Notes: a model not told the origin generated them from the sequence alone. Shown: positions 38,642 through 48,072, counted from the stretch's first letter. The stretch is DNA of 64,000 bases from Brenneria nigrifluens DSM 30175 = ATCC 13028 (GCF_005484965.1 NZ_CP034036.1:496001-560000), one strand, 5' to 3'. Numbers and translations are program-made.

Positions 38642-40072
38642 TTAAAGATTAATCGGTATTTCCACGCCCAGCCCGGCGCCAAAGTCGTCGCTGACGCTAT
38701 TATCGCTATTGGTGTACCACAGGCTGGTATCAAACTTCACTTTTGACTGGAAGTCATAGCCCCATCCCAGTTCAATACCCTTCAGGGTATCCGCACGCGG
38801 GAACGCCTTATTGATGCTCTGATCCTCTGGGTTGACCTTGGCGTAGGTTAAACGGGTGCTCCAGCGTTGCCCGTCATCCAGCGCCAGTTCCACTTTCCCG
38901 GACAGAATGCGTCCGTCGCCGCCCATCGCGTGGCCCAAAGGATAGCCTTGCTGGTAGTAGCCGTCTCTGTAGATATGGTGAGCATAGGTATAATTTAACC
39001 GCGAGTCGTCGGCGCGGGTGGTGGCCCCTTCAATATACCAGTTGATGGTGGAGGTGCCCCATTCAGGGTGGCCTTCCAGGCCGAGAAGGTAGGTATTCTG
39101 CGACGGCAGCATTCCCGCTTCATCTTCGCCGACCAACTGGCCGTACAGGCTGACGGGCAGGCCGGTCAACGGCTGTAATTTCAGTTTGAAATCAAAGCCG
39201 GCGAGCTGGTTGCCGGGTTCGTTTTCTGTCCCGGTATTGTCCTTCCCAGCCAGACCATCCCAGAACGAATCCCACGACTGCGGACGGCCTTCCCCTCCCC
39301 ACATCATGATGCGCGATGCGCCCAGTTCAACAAAGTTGGTGGGCATAAACGTCAGGCGTCCGCCGATAAGTTTGGTTTCAGGCACCGCATAATACTGTTC
39401 GAGCTGGCCGGCGGAAATCTGATACTGCCAACGGCCGATCCAGGAAAGCCACGGCGTTTCAAAAGGGGACTGATCGGCGCGCTGCAACATAAAGCCGGTT
39501 ACCGGACGGGCTGCATCAGAGCGGATCAGGCTGCCTTCATAGCCCGGGCCCCACCATTGGGACACTTTCCCGAATGAGAGCCATTGGTTGAAAATCTTAA
39601 CGGCGCCGTAGGATCCATCCACATTCCAGCGGGATTGATCCGCAATGCGCTGGTTGCCTTCAACGGTACCTTTAAGGTTTACGTCCCAGAATTCATCGCT
39701 GGCCCCGGCGGCCACGGAAAGGGCGTGGTCGCTGGCGTGGGTGCTGCCAAAACCCTGCGGCAGCCCGGGTTTATCGGTTGAGGTGTAGCCGGTAACGCGC
39801 AGATTGGATTTCAGCGAGCTCACTCGCTGCTCAACCCGGCTGATAACATTCTTTTCCGTGTCGGTCACCGGTTTTGCCTGGGAAAGAACGGATTCTATTT
39901 CTTCCTGACTTAACGGCCAGGTGGAGAGGCTGACGTTAATTACGCCTCGGTCCGAAAGCCAGGCGAGATCGTTACGCAGAGTATTATCCGGGGCGATCAG
40001 GCCGGCAGACTGGCTGGCTGACACACACAGAAACATGCCGCTGGCTGCCAGTAAGATTTTCTTGGTGAGCAT
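38642..40072 (-). CDS. Capsule-assembly Wzi family outer-membrane protein
   Basis: The 476-residue protein has a signal peptide (MLTKKILLAASGMFLCVSASQS, cleavage near residue 22), a short alpha-helical N-terminal part (LRNDLAWLSDRGVINVS) and a beta-barrel rich in aromatic residues ending with a terminal hydrophobic strand. Length and layout match Wzi, a lectin that anchors group 1 capsule to the cell surface. No other capsule or polysaccharide gene is nearby, so the partner polymer is unknown. The second ATG was chosen because AAGGAAAA lies at suitable spacing. E. coli lacks it at this place. Confidence 0.85.
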   Translation of the reverse strand: MLTKKILLAASGMFLCVSASQSAGLIAPDNTLRNDLAWLSDRGVINVSLSTWPLSQEEIESVLSQAKPVTDTEKNVISRVEQRVSSLKSNLRVTGYTSTDKPGLPQGFGSTHASDHALSVAAGASDEFWDVNLKGTVEGNQRIADQSRWNVDGSYGAVKIFNQWLSFGKVSQWWGPGYEGSLIRSDAARPVTGFMLQRADQSPFETPWLSWIGRWQYQISAGQLEQYYAVPETKLIGGRLTFMPTNFVELGASRIMMWGGEGRPQSWDSFWDGLAGKDNTGTENEPGNQLAGFDFKLKLQPLTGLPVSLYGQLVGEDEAGMLPSQNTYLLGLEGHPEWGTSTINWYIEGATTRADDSRLNYTYAHHIYRDGYYQQGYPLGHAMGGDGRILSGKVELALDDGQRWSTRLTYAKVNPEDQSINKAFPRADTLKGIELGWGYDFQSKVKFDTSLWYTNSDNSVSDDFGAGLGVEIPINL

Positions 40073-40513
40073 ACTGTTGTTTTCCTTCATGACACTACGT
40101 TGTCTTGCTACTTTTCGTTTTATCCAATATTAAACGAAGACGGGGTTAACGCCATAGTTTTGCAGTTGCAAATATAAATACAACAGGCAGGTACAACCAA
40201 AATGAACAATGATGAGACTAGTACATAGAGTACAATGATTGAAATGATTGATGCGAACATAAACTGCGTTATGGTTCTTTTCGGACAAAACCTAAGGCGT
40301 TATTTCGCAATCGGATATAGGGCGCACGCTATCCATGTGAGTGTTTTTTATTTAATATCATAATGTTGCAGGTTAAATTATTTTCTTCGGCTTTAGGGTA
40401 TAGAATATCGATGAGGTTGTGGCATTAAACGCCGCGGGAACGGTCGGATCTTTTTTGCATTGCAGGATGATTATTCCCGCCGTATTTTATTTTTCAATAT
40501 CATGGAGGGAAAA
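40073..40513. other. Intergenic region between the wzi-like gene and yjeI
   Basis: No gene was recognised. The stretch is AT-rich and must contain the divergent promoters of the flanking genes; I could not assign them or find an RcsAB-type site. Confidence 0.5.
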
Positions 40514-40858
40514 ATGCGGATGCGCATATTATTCGGTATCTCTGCCGCGCTGTTGCTGGCAGGGTGCGGCACCACCAATCAACTCAGCTCCGCGGGGCAA
40601 GCCGTCGAGTTTACCGACACGCAACCCGGCAGCGAATGCCAATTACTCGGTCAGGTTAGCGGCACTCAGTCCAACTGGCTATCCGGCAATCATAGCGACG
40701 GCAGCTCCATGCGCGGCGCGGCGAATGATTTACGCAATAAGGCGGCGGCGCTGGGCGGTAATACGATTTATGGAACCAGCAGCCCGAGTGAAACCTTCTG
40801 GTCCAGTTTCGCGCCGCTGGACAGCAAGATGGTGGGCAGCGTTTACAAGTGCCCCTAA
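40514..40858 (+). CDS. yjeI: DUF4156 lipoprotein YjeI
   Basis: The 114-residue protein has a lipoprotein signal with lipobox LLLAGC (Cys near residue 16). The DUF4156 body follows (GSECQLLGQVSG, SNWLSGNHSDG, SMRGAANDLRNKAAALGGN), which matches E. coli YjeI. The function is unknown; an envelope location is predicted. The ATG follows GGAGG by five bases. It begins a run, yjeI-epmB-efp, conserved with E. coli. Confidence 0.9.
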   Translation: MRMRILFGISAALLLAGCGTTNQLSSAGQAVEFTDTQPGSECQLLGQVSGTQSNWLSGNHSDGSSMRGAANDLRNKAAALGGNTIYGTSSPSETFWSSFAPLDSKMVGSVYKCP

Positions 40859-40913
40859 GCCGCGCTTGAAATGAATATTACCTCCGGCGAATGGAAAACT
40901 AACTTTCGCCGGT

Positions 40914-41948
40914 CTATTCCTCACTCTGCTTAAGTCCCAAATCCAACGGCGTTTTACTGGCCTCTCCGCCAATTTCCCGCGCCAGCCGCGGCACCAGATA
41001 GCCGGAAACCTTTTTCAGCAGCGCCTTGACCAGCGTACGCGCCTCCTCATCGTCAACCAGAAAATGGGCGGCTCCCTGAACTTTATCCAGTACGTGGAGA
41101 TAGTAAGGAAGAATACCGGCATCAAACAGGGCGTTACTCAAGTTTGCCAGCGTGTCGGCATTGTCGTTAACGCCGCGCAACAACACGCTCTGATTGAGTA
41201 AGGTGACGCCCGCACGGCGTAACCGCGCCATACTTTGGGTGAAATCGGCATCGACCTCCTGCGCATGGTTGATGTGCGTGACCAGCACTACCTGAAGCGT
41301 GCTGCGTGATAGCCGCTGACACAAGGCGTCGGTAATGCGTGCGGGAATGACCACGGGCAAGCGGCTGTGTATGCGCAGCCGTTTCAGATGGGGAATGGCT
41401 TCCAGCTCGGTTATCAGCCAGTCAAGCTCATGATCTTTGGCCATCAGTGGATCGCCGCCGGAAAAAATGATTTCATCCAGTTGACTATGCCGGCGGATAT
41501 AGTCCAGCGCCAGGCGCCAGTTGGTTTTGTTTCCCTGGTTTTCCTGATAGGGAAAATGCCGGCGGAAACAGTAGCGGCAGTTAACCGCACAGCCGCCTTT
41601 CACCAGCAACAGCGCCCGGTTGTGGTACTTGTGCAGCAACCCCGGCACCACGCTGTGCTGTTCATCGAGCGGGTCGAGGCTAAAACCCGGCGCCGCAACA
41701 AACTCTTCGCGCGCGGTTAAAATCTGTAACAGCAGCGGATCCCTAGCATTTCCCTTTTGCATCCGCGCCACAAAGGCGCGCGGCACGCGCAGCGGGAAAA
41801 GTTCGCGGGCGCCGTATCCCTGCCGCAGCTCGGCATGGTGATTTAACGCCAGAAGTTGCAGTAATTCGTCGGGATTGGTAATTACGTCCGCAAGTTGCTG
41901 CAACCAATCTTCTCTGGAAGGTATATTTAGGGTTACAATGTGTGCCAT
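40914..41948 (-). CDS. epmB: EF-P beta-lysylation protein EpmB
   Basis: The 344-residue radical-SAM enzyme converts (S)-alpha-lysine to (R)-beta-lysine for attachment to elongation factor P. The iron-sulfur motif CAVNCRYCFRRHFPY, the SAM-binding GGDPLMAKD and PLP-binding features of lysine 2,3-aminomutases are visible. It is divergent from efp, its eventual target, with 38 bases between starts. The partner ligase gene epmA is at 47.1 kb. Confidence 0.96.
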   Translation of the reverse strand: MAHIVTLNIPSREDWLQQLADVITNPDELLQLLALNHHAELRQGYGARELFPLRVPRAFVARMQKGNARDPLLLQILTAREEFVAAPGFSLDPLDEQHSVVPGLLHKYHNRALLLVKGGCAVNCRYCFRRHFPYQENQGNKTNWRLALDYIRRHSQLDEIIFSGGDPLMAKDHELDWLITELEAIPHLKRLRIHSRLPVVIPARITDALCQRLSRSTLQVVLVTHINHAQEVDADFTQSMARLRRAGVTLLNQSVLLRGVNDNADTLANLSNALFDAGILPYYLHVLDKVQGAAHFLVDDEEARTLVKALLKKVSGYLVPRLAREIGGEASKTPLDLGLKQSEE

Positions 41949-41986
41949 TTTTTGGCTTAGTACCGTATCAAATGTAGAGGGCCTTT

Positions 41987-42553
41987 ATGGCGACTTATTT
42001 TAGCAACGATTTCCGTTCCGGTCTTAAAATCATGTTCGAGGGCGAGCCTTACGCCGTCGAATCAAGTGAGTTCGTTAAACCGGGTAAAGGCCAGGCTTTC
42101 GCGCGCGTGAAAATGCGTCGTTTACTGACCGGTAAACTGATTGAAAAAACATTTAAATCCACCGACTCCGCCGAAGGCGCCGACGTTATGGATATGAACC
42201 TGACCTACCTGTACAACGACGGCGAGTTCTGGCACTTCATGAATAATGAAACGTTCGAACAGCTGGCGGCCGACGAGAAAGCCGTTGGCGATAACGCCAA
42301 ATGGCTGCTCGATCAGGCCGAATGCATCGTCACGCTGTGGAACGGCCAACCCATCGCCGTGACGCCGCCGAACTTTGTGGAGCTGGAAATCATCGATACC
42401 GACCCGGGTCTGAAAGGCGATACCGCGGGTACGGGCGGCAAACCGGCGACACTGAGCACCGGCGCGGTAGTAAAAGTGCCGCTGTTTGTGCAGATTGGCG
42501 AGGTGATCAAAGTTGACACCCGTTCCGGCGAGTACGTTTCGCGCGTTAAATAA
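41987..42553 (+). CDS. efp: Elongation factor P
   Basis: The 188-residue protein rescues ribosomes paused at polyproline. The modified lysine is Lys34 in VKPGKGQAF, the target of EpmA and EpmB, both encoded in this window. KOW-like domain I is followed by two OB domains (YLYNDGEFWHFMNNETFEQ and LFVQIGEVIKVDTRSGEYV). A terminator follows. Beta-lysylated EF-P is hence expected in this organism. Confidence 0.97.
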   Translation: MATYFSNDFRSGLKIMFEGEPYAVESSEFVKPGKGQAFARVKMRRLLTGKLIEKTFKSTDSAEGADVMDMNLTYLYNDGEFWHFMNNETFEQLAADEKAVGDNAKWLLDQAECIVTLWNGQPIAVTPPNFVELEIIDTDPGLKGDTAGTGGKPATLSTGAVVKVPLFVQIGEVIKVDTRSGEYVSRVK

Positions 42554-42574
42554 TCCACTCTTTTTAACAAGCCG

Positions 42575-42605
42575 CCGCCATTAATGCGTTATGGCGGTTT
42601 TTTTT
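42575..42605 (+). terminator. efp terminator
   Basis: The stem CCGCCAT/ATGGCGG with a nine-base loop is followed by eight T. Confidence 0.93.
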
Positions 42606-42715
42606 CGCCACAACATGGGCGCGGTCTCCATTAAGCATGAAAAGTGCTACTAATCAGCCAATATTGACTACGCTTAAAGAGACGCTTTTCCCTAATCACC
42701 AAGAAGGAATCACCC

Positions 42716-42847
42716 ATGTTGAAGAAGAGTCTTGTCGCTATTTTCTCTGTGTTAATTTTATCTGCCGTAGTGGGGTGTAATACCACCCGCGGTGTGGGGC
42801 AGGATGTTGAGGCAGGCGGTGAAGCGATACAGCGCAGCGCGCAGTAA
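42716..42847 (+). CDS. ecnB: Entericidin A/B family lipoprotein
   Basis: The 43-residue protein reads MLKKSLVAIFSVLILSAVVG followed by the lipidated Cys at residue 21, then NTTRGVGQDVEAGGEAIQ. This is the entericidin pattern: a tiny lipoprotein with a GVGQDV/GGEAI amphipathic stretch. In E. coli ecnA/ecnB lie directly after efp and were described as a lysis-related pair; only one gene is present here, closer to the B member. AAGGAAT precedes the start. Confidence 0.88.
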   Translation: MLKKSLVAIFSVLILSAVVGCNTTRGVGQDVEAGGEAIQRSAQ

Positions 42848-42936
42848 GCAATAAATGTTTTCATACGAGGGAAGCGCTGCAATAGCGTTTTCCTTTGCAC
42901 GGACACGTAATGCGGCGGTGGATAAAAGGGAAAGAA

Positions 42937-43186
42937 ATGATGCCGCCGTTAGTCATTACCCTGTGCATGCTGACCCTCGGTAATGTGTTTATGACGTTTG
43001 CCTGGCGTGGATAGTTATGTTGCTTCGGCGGGGCAGCTTAAAATATTGCAGGAAGTTATCAGTCTTGGCGTTTTTATTCCCTTTCCCATGATTCTTTTAA
43101 AAGAACCTTTTCGCACGGATCATATTTGGGCGGGGCCGTGCTTATTGAGAGCGTTATTCTTTATGTTCCGCGATAAAATTGTGTAA
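42937..43186 (+). pseudogene. DUF486 (DMT-type) membrane protein, broken
   Basis: An intact N-terminal piece (MPPLVITLCMLTLGNVFMTF, AWRG) ends at a stop at 43012-43014. The C-terminal half of the same family continues in another frame (SAGQLKILQEVISLGVF, PMILLKEPFRTDHIWAG) to a stop at 43184-43186. The family is about 115 residues long, with a GHL...-middle segment of about 35-50 residues that is missing here. An internal deletion with a frameshift explains both facts. The gene is probably dead. Confidence 0.75.
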
Positions 43187-43230
43187 AAAAAACGGCCTGC
43201 GCAGGCAGGCCGTTGACGGCGGACGGCAAA

Positions 43231-43587
43231 TTACAGCGTGACGACGCCAATAATGGTGACGACGCTCAGAATGGCCGACAGGCCGTAGAAAACCCATTTC
43301 CCGGCGGGAACGTGGATTTTCAGATCGTGCATGGCGTGATGAATACGGTGCAAGCCACACCATATCGGCAGAATAATCATCAGCAGCAGGAATACGCGGC
43401 CGATAAAACTCTGGCTGAAAGCCAGGATACGCTCATAGTTCAGCGCATCCGGAAACAGACCCAAAGGCAGCAGCACACCGACCAGCAGAATGATGACCGG
43501 AGAGAAAAAGGCGGTCCACATGCCACCGGCGCCGAATAATGCCCAGAACGGCGGTTCATCGGAACGTTTTGGCGTTTGATTAATCAC
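43231..43587 (-). CDS. frdD: Fumarate reductase membrane anchor subunit D
   Basis: The 118-residue subunit has three membrane helices (FFSPVIILLVGVLLPLGLF, FIGRVFLLLMIILPIWCGL, WVFYGLSAILSVVTIIGVV) and the conserved LHRIHHAMHDLKIH loop. With FrdC it anchors FrdAB and binds menaquinol. The start is a GTG behind AGGAGG, matching the E. coli start (MINPNPKRSDEP-type); the longer frame upstream is not conserved. It is the last gene of frdABCD. Confidence 0.96.
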   Translation of the reverse strand: MINQTPKRSDEPPFWALFGAGGMWTAFFSPVIILLVGVLLPLGLFPDALNYERILAFSQSFIGRVFLLLMIILPIWCGLHRIHHAMHDLKIHVPAGKWVFYGLSAILSVVTIIGVVTL

Positions 43588-43601
43588 GTTATTCCTCCTG
43601 A

Positions 43602-43997
43602 TCAGAATAGTAAGGCGATAGCCAGAACGGCCAGCGTTACTACAATGGTGACTGCCCAAAGCCCTTTGATAATCGGCTCCGGTCCCATTTTCTCATCTTT
43701 CACCACGATAATGGAGGCTTTGGGGGCCAGCTCAAACCAGGTTTTGGTATGCAGCACGGCGGCCAGCAAGGCGATGATGTTGATAAGCAGCACCAGTGGG
43801 TTCTGCAAGAACCCGAGGAAGCTTTCCCAGCCTTCCGGGCCGTTCTTCAGAGAAAACACGCCGCATAACAGTAAGATGCTGAACCAGACGGCCGGCACGG
43901 CCGTCCCTTCACGTAACATATAAAAGCGGTAGAACCCCAGCTTCTGCCACCAGGTTGGCGACATGCCGCGGACATACGCTTTGCGTTTGGATGTCAT
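43602..43997 (-). CDS. frdC: Fumarate reductase membrane anchor subunit C
   Basis: The 131-residue subunit starts MTSKRKAYVRGMSPTWWQKL and has three membrane helices. It holds quinone-site residues near the N-terminal YVR and in the TKTWFELAPKA loop. It has the E. coli length, lies 13 bases after frdB and 14 bases before frdD, and forms the membrane part of the complex. Confidence 0.97.
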   Translation of the reverse strand: MTSKRKAYVRGMSPTWWQKLGFYRFYMLREGTAVPAVWFSILLLCGVFSLKNGPEGWESFLGFLQNPLVLLINIIALLAAVLHTKTWFELAPKASIIVVKDEKMGPEPIIKGLWAVTIVVTLAVLAIALLF

Positions 43998-44010
43998 TAT
44001 TGTCCCTCCC

Positions 44011-44748
44011 TTATTGTGGTTTAAGCGTGGCGATCATGAAGTCCTTCATGCTTTCAACCTTGCCTTGCTGAATGGCGGCGGCAGGATCGACATGCTTCGG
44101 ACACACCTCAGAGCAGTAACCCACAAAAGTACAGCTCCACACCCCGTTATTACCATTAAGCTGCGGCATACGCTGTTTCTTGCCGCGATCGCGGTTATCC
44201 AGGTTGTAGCGGTGAGCCAGCGTGATGGCGGCCGGGCCGATGAACTCGGGATTCAGACCAAACTGCGGGCAGGCGGCATAGCACAAACCACAGTTGATAC
44301 AGCCGGAGAACTGGTGATATTTCGCCATTTGGGCCGGAGTCTGCTTGTTGGTGCCATCCGCGGGTTTACGATCGTTGCCGATGATGTAAGGCTTGATGGC
44401 TTCCAGACTCTCAATAAAGTGGGTCATGTCGACCACCAGGTCGCGTTCGACGGGGAAATTGCCCAGCGCTTCAACCTTCAAGCCGTTCTGATAATCGCGC
44501 AGGAACGTTTTGCAGGCCAGTTTCGGGACATTGTTCACCATCATGCCGCATGAACCACAGATCGCCATGCGGCAGGACCAGCGGTAGGAGAGGTCGGCGG
44601 CCAGGTTATCTTTGATATAACCCAGCGCATCCAGTAAAGACGTCTGCTTATTGTAAGGAACCTCAAACGTCTCAAAATAGGGTGCGCTGTCCTTTTCAGG
44701 GTTATAGCGCATGACTTCCATTTTCAGGATTTGCATCTCATCAGCCAT
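44011..44748 (-). CDS. frdB: Fumarate reductase iron-sulfur subunit
   Basis: The 245-residue subunit carries electrons from menaquinol to FrdA. A plant-type ferredoxin domain with the 2Fe-2S cysteines (CRMAICGSCGMMV) is followed by a bacterial ferredoxin domain with the 4Fe-4S/3Fe-4S motifs (CINCGLCYAACPQFG, CSEVCPKHVDP). The chosen ATG (MADEMQILKMEV) gives the family length and overlaps the frdA end by eight bases. Confidence 0.97.
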   Translation of the reverse strand: MADEMQILKMEVMRYNPEKDSAPYFETFEVPYNKQTSLLDALGYIKDNLAADLSYRWSCRMAICGSCGMMVNNVPKLACKTFLRDYQNGLKVEALGNFPVERDLVVDMTHFIESLEAIKPYIIGNDRKPADGTNKQTPAQMAKYHQFSGCINCGLCYAACPQFGLNPEFIGPAAITLAHRYNLDNRDRGKKQRMPQLNGNNGVWSCTFVGYCSEVCPKHVDPAAAIQQGKVESMKDFMIATLKPQ

Positions 44749-46537
44749 TCGCCTGCTCCTTCTTGCCTTTATCCTGAGCATCTCCTTCGGCGCCGTAAAC
44801 GCGTTTGGCCGGAGGAAGTTTGGTGATTTTCACGTCGCTGTACTCCAGACGCGGCGCACCTTCAGGGTTATAAAAAGCCAGCGTATGCTTCAGGAAGTTA
44901 ACGTCATCACGCTCGGTGCAGCCTTCATCCAGACGCTGATGAGCGCCGCGGGATTCTTTACGGTTGATGGCCGAGTGCGCCATACATTCCGCCACATCCA
45001 GACTGTGACCCAGCTCGATGGCATAGAGCAGGTCGGTGTTGAACACGCTGGAATGGTCGGTGATTTTTACCCGTTTAAAGCGTTCCTGTAGCTCGGTGAT
45101 TTTATCCACGGTCTTTTGCATCAGGTCCGTGGTGCGATAAATGCCGCAGCCTTCTTCCATCGACAGACCCAGTTCGTCGCGGATTTTCGACCAGCTTTCG
45201 GTGCCTTCCTGCGCCAGCAGGTCATGCAGGCGTTGCTCGATGTCGCGGGTTTGCGCATCCAGCGCGCTGCCGTTGGCCGGCGCGGCTGCCGCGGAACGCT
45301 GCGCGGCGTGTTCGCCGGCAATACGGCCGAATACCACCAGCTCAGCCAGAGAGTTGGAACCCAGACGGTTGGCGCCATGCAGGCCGACGGACGAGCATTC
45401 GCCGACGGCGAACAGACCCTTGATGCGGGTTTCGCAATTCGGGTCGGTCTCGATGCCGCCCATGGTGTAATGCGCGGTAGGGCGAATCGGAATCGGCTCT
45501 TTAACCGGATCGACGTCGACATAGGCTTTTGCCAGTTCACAGATGAACGGCAGGCGCTCTTTGAGCTTTTTCTCGCCGAGGTGGCGCAGATCGAGGTAGA
45601 CCACATCGCCCAGCGGGGTGGAGATGGTCCGTCCGGCGCGCCATTCATGCCAGAAAGCCTGAGACACCTTGTCGCGCGGTCCCAGTTCCATATATTTGTT
45701 TTTGGGTTCGCCGAGCGGCGTTTCCGGACCCATGCCGTAATCCTGCAGATAACGGTAGCCGTCTTTGTTGACCATGATACCGCCTTCGCCGCGGCAGCCT
45801 TCGGTCATCAAAATACCGGAACCCGGCAGACCGGTCGGGTGATACTGTACGAATTCCATATCGCGCAGCGGGACGCCGTGACGGAACGCAATACCCATGC
45901 CGTCGCCGGTAACGATGCCGCCGTTGGTGTTGTAACGGTAGACGCGGCCGGCTCCGCCGGTAGCGATAACCACGGCGTTCGCCCGGATCTGCACCAGTGA
46001 GCCTTCCATCATATTGATGGCGACCACACCGCGGGCCTGACCGTCATCCACCAGAACATCCAGCACGAAATGTTCGTCGAAACGCTGGATTTGCGGATAT
46101 TTGAGGGAGGTTTGGAACAGGGTGTGCAGCATGTGGAAGCCGGTTTTGTCGGCGGCAAACCAGGTGCGTTCTATTTTCATTCCGCCGAAACGGCGAACGT
46201 TAACAGAACCATCCGGTTTGCGGCTCCACGGGCAGCCCCACTGTTCCATCTGGATCATTTCTTCCGGGCAGTGCTTAACGAAGTTTTCGACAACGTCTTG
46301 TTCGCACAGCCAGTCGCCACCGGAAACGGTGTCATTGAAATGATAATCAAAGCTATCGTGGTCCTGAGTGACCGCTGCTGATCCGCCTTCTGCCGCCACA
46401 GTATGGCTACGCATGGGGTAGACTTTTGAGATCAGCGCAATTTTCAGTTGGGGATTAGCTTCGGCGGCGGCAATTGCCGCGCGTAAGCCAGCGCCCCCGG
46501 CCCCGATAATGGCCAAATCGGCATTAAAGGTTTGCAC
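44741..46537 (-). CDS. frdA: Fumarate reductase flavoprotein subunit
   Basis: The 598-residue subunit reduces fumarate to succinate in anaerobic respiration. The FAD fold (DLAIIGAGGAGLRAAIA), the covalent-FAD histidine in MRSHTVAAEGG (about residue 45), and the substrate-site stretch HPTGLPGSGIL, TEGCRGEGG are present. It is the first gene of frdABCD, on the minus strand, with epmA divergent as in E. coli. A candidate FNR site lies about 195 bases upstream. Confidence 0.97.
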   Translation of the reverse strand: MQTFNADLAIIGAGGAGLRAAIAAAEANPQLKIALISKVYPMRSHTVAAEGGSAAVTQDHDSFDYHFNDTVSGGDWLCEQDVVENFVKHCPEEMIQMEQWGCPWSRKPDGSVNVRRFGGMKIERTWFAADKTGFHMLHTLFQTSLKYPQIQRFDEHFVLDVLVDDGQARGVVAINMMEGSLVQIRANAVVIATGGAGRVYRYNTNGGIVTGDGMGIAFRHGVPLRDMEFVQYHPTGLPGSGILMTEGCRGEGGIMVNKDGYRYLQDYGMGPETPLGEPKNKYMELGPRDKVSQAFWHEWRAGRTISTPLGDVVYLDLRHLGEKKLKERLPFICELAKAYVDVDPVKEPIPIRPTAHYTMGGIETDPNCETRIKGLFAVGECSSVGLHGANRLGSNSLAELVVFGRIAGEHAAQRSAAAAPANGSALDAQTRDIEQRLHDLLAQEGTESWSKIRDELGLSMEEGCGIYRTTDLMQKTVDKITELQERFKRVKITDHSSVFNTDLLYAIELGHSLDVAECMAHSAINRKESRGAHQRLDEGCTERDDVNFLKHTLAFYNPEGAPRLEYSDVKITKLPPAKRVYGAEGDAQDKGKKEQANG

Positions 46538-47094
46538 TGCATTCCTCCAGTTACTTAAGTTATTTAAGTTAAAATAAGAAAATAATCTCTATTCATTTCA
46601 GTCTTTATATATCTGCTTAATTATTAGTGCATTAAACGCTATAAAAAATGATTTTTTTGGACATATTAAGAATAGATAAACCTCTATTTTTTGTGTGGAA
46701 ATGATTATAGCGAATTAAAAGATGATGAAATTTGATGTGATCCAGCATTTTGCAGTTTTTTCAGAGTGCACTGAGATAACTTATAAAAACGTGATCGAAA
46801 GACTTATTTCCGCCTAAATAATGCTTTTATTTCTTTAATAACTCTTTTACAAAAGATATAAGAAAATGTTCCACTGGATATAAATGATGGCGGGCTGCCC
46901 CAGTTCGCCGCCCTGCGGGCATCGTTAAAAAGCTATTCGTGTTCACCTACCTGCGGAAATTTTTACTCGCCGCATTCCTGCTGCTCCCCCTACGGGCCAA
47001 CGCTGCGCGTTGTTGAAATTTCCTATGGAAATTTTTGTTTGTCCGCGTTGATGCGGGTAGACTGCTCCACCTGTTTGACTTTGGAGTAGTAACC
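46538..47094. other. Long frdA-epmA intergenic region
   Basis: This 557-base gap between divergent genes is strongly AT-rich from 46540 to 46870 and holds no recognisable gene. The part nearest epmA has a perfect hairpin (AAATTTCC-TAT-GGAAATTT, about 47017-47036) and two direct copies of GGAAATTTTT. It must carry both promoters; only an FNR-like site could be proposed. Confidence 0.55.
46732..46745 (-). promoter_or_regulatory. Candidate FNR site of the frd operon
   Basis: On the minus strand CTGGATCACATCAAATTT resembles the E. coli frdA FNR site (TCGATCTCGTCAAATTT) in both half-sites and the following AAATTT. FNR would activate frd without oxygen. The match to the strict consensus TTGAT-N4-ATCAA is imperfect. 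Confidence 0.4.
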
Positions 47095-48072
47095 ATGAGC
47101 GAAACGACAAGTTGGCAACCCAGCGCGCCTGTCGCTAATTTGTTGAAACGCGCGTCGATAGTCGCCGCTATCCGGCGATTCTTCACCGATCGCGGCGTTC
47201 TGGAGGTTGAAACGCCGGCGATGAGCCGGGCAACGGTAACAGACGTCTTTTTGTGTCCGTTTCAGACTCGCTTCGTCGGGCCGGGCGCCGCGGATGGTAT
47301 GACGCTGTATCTGATGACCAGCCCGGAATACCATATGAAACGTCTGCTGGCGGCGGGCAGCGGCCCCATTTTTCAGCTGTGCCGCAGTTTTCGCAATGAA
47401 GAGTCCGGCAGATACCATAATCCGGAATTCACCATGCTGGAATGGTATCGGCCGCACTATGATATGTACCGCCTGATGAATGAAATGGACGATTTACTCC
47501 AGCAGGTGCTGGAGTGTGAAAGCGCGGAAATGCTTTCATACCAGCAGGCGTTCCAGCGTCATCTGGAAATCGATCCCCTGTCGGCGGACAAGGCGCAACT
47601 GCGCGAAGCGGCGGAAAAACTGGGATTGGGCGACATTGCCTGCCGCGAAGAAGACCGCGATGCCTTGGTGCAGATGCTGTTTGTCTTTGGCGTTGAGCCG
47701 AATATCGGGCGCGAAAAGCCGGCGTTTGTTTATCATTTCCCGGCGACGCAGGCGTCGCTGGCCGAAATCAGTACCGAAGATCATCGTGTTGCCGAGCGCT
47801 TCGAGGTCTATTTTAAAGGCATTGAGCTGGCGAACGGTTTTCGTGAATTAACCGACGACGATGAGCAACGCCGGCGTTTCGAACAGGATAATCGTAAACG
47901 CGCCGCCCGCGGCCTACCTCAGCAGCCTATCGATGAAAATTTACTTGCGGCGTTAAAGCACGGTCTGCCGGAGTGCGCCGGGGTGGCGTTGGGCGTCGAC
48001 CGCCTGATTATGCTGGCGCTGGATGCCGAAAGGCTGAGCGACGTAATCGCCTTTTCCGTTGAGCGTTCCTGA
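47095..48072 (+). CDS. epmA: EF-P lysine lysyltransferase EpmA
   Basis: The 325-residue protein is a class II lysyl-tRNA-synthetase paralogue without the anticodon-binding domain. It ligates beta-lysine to Lys34 of EF-P. Motif 2 (FRNEESGRYHNPEFTMLEWYR) and motif 3 (GVALGVDRLIMLAL) are intact. The start behind GGAG removes 20 non-conserved upstream codons and gives the E. coli length. With epmB and efp in this window the modification pathway is complete. Confidence 0.96.
   Translation: MSETTSWQPSAPVANLLKRASIVAAIRRFFTDRGVLEVETPAMSRATVTDVFLCPFQTRFVGPGAADGMTLYLMTSPEYHMKRLLAAGSGPIFQLCRSFRNEESGRYHNPEFTMLEWYRPHYDMYRLMNEMDDLLQQVLECESAEMLSYQQAFQRHLEIDPLSADKAQLREAAEKLGLGDIACREEDRDALVQMLFVFGVEPNIGREKPAFVYHFPATQASLAEISTEDHRVAERFEVYFKGIELANGFRELTDDDEQRRRFEQDNRKRAARGLPQQPIDENLLAALKHGLPECAGVALGVDRLIMLALDAERLSDVIAFSVERS

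Noticed and set aside
46900..47036. Repeated GGAAATTTTT blocks before epmA, considered as an ERIC or REP element.
   Set aside because: The blocks do not match the ERIC or REP consensus I know and occur only at this place in the window.
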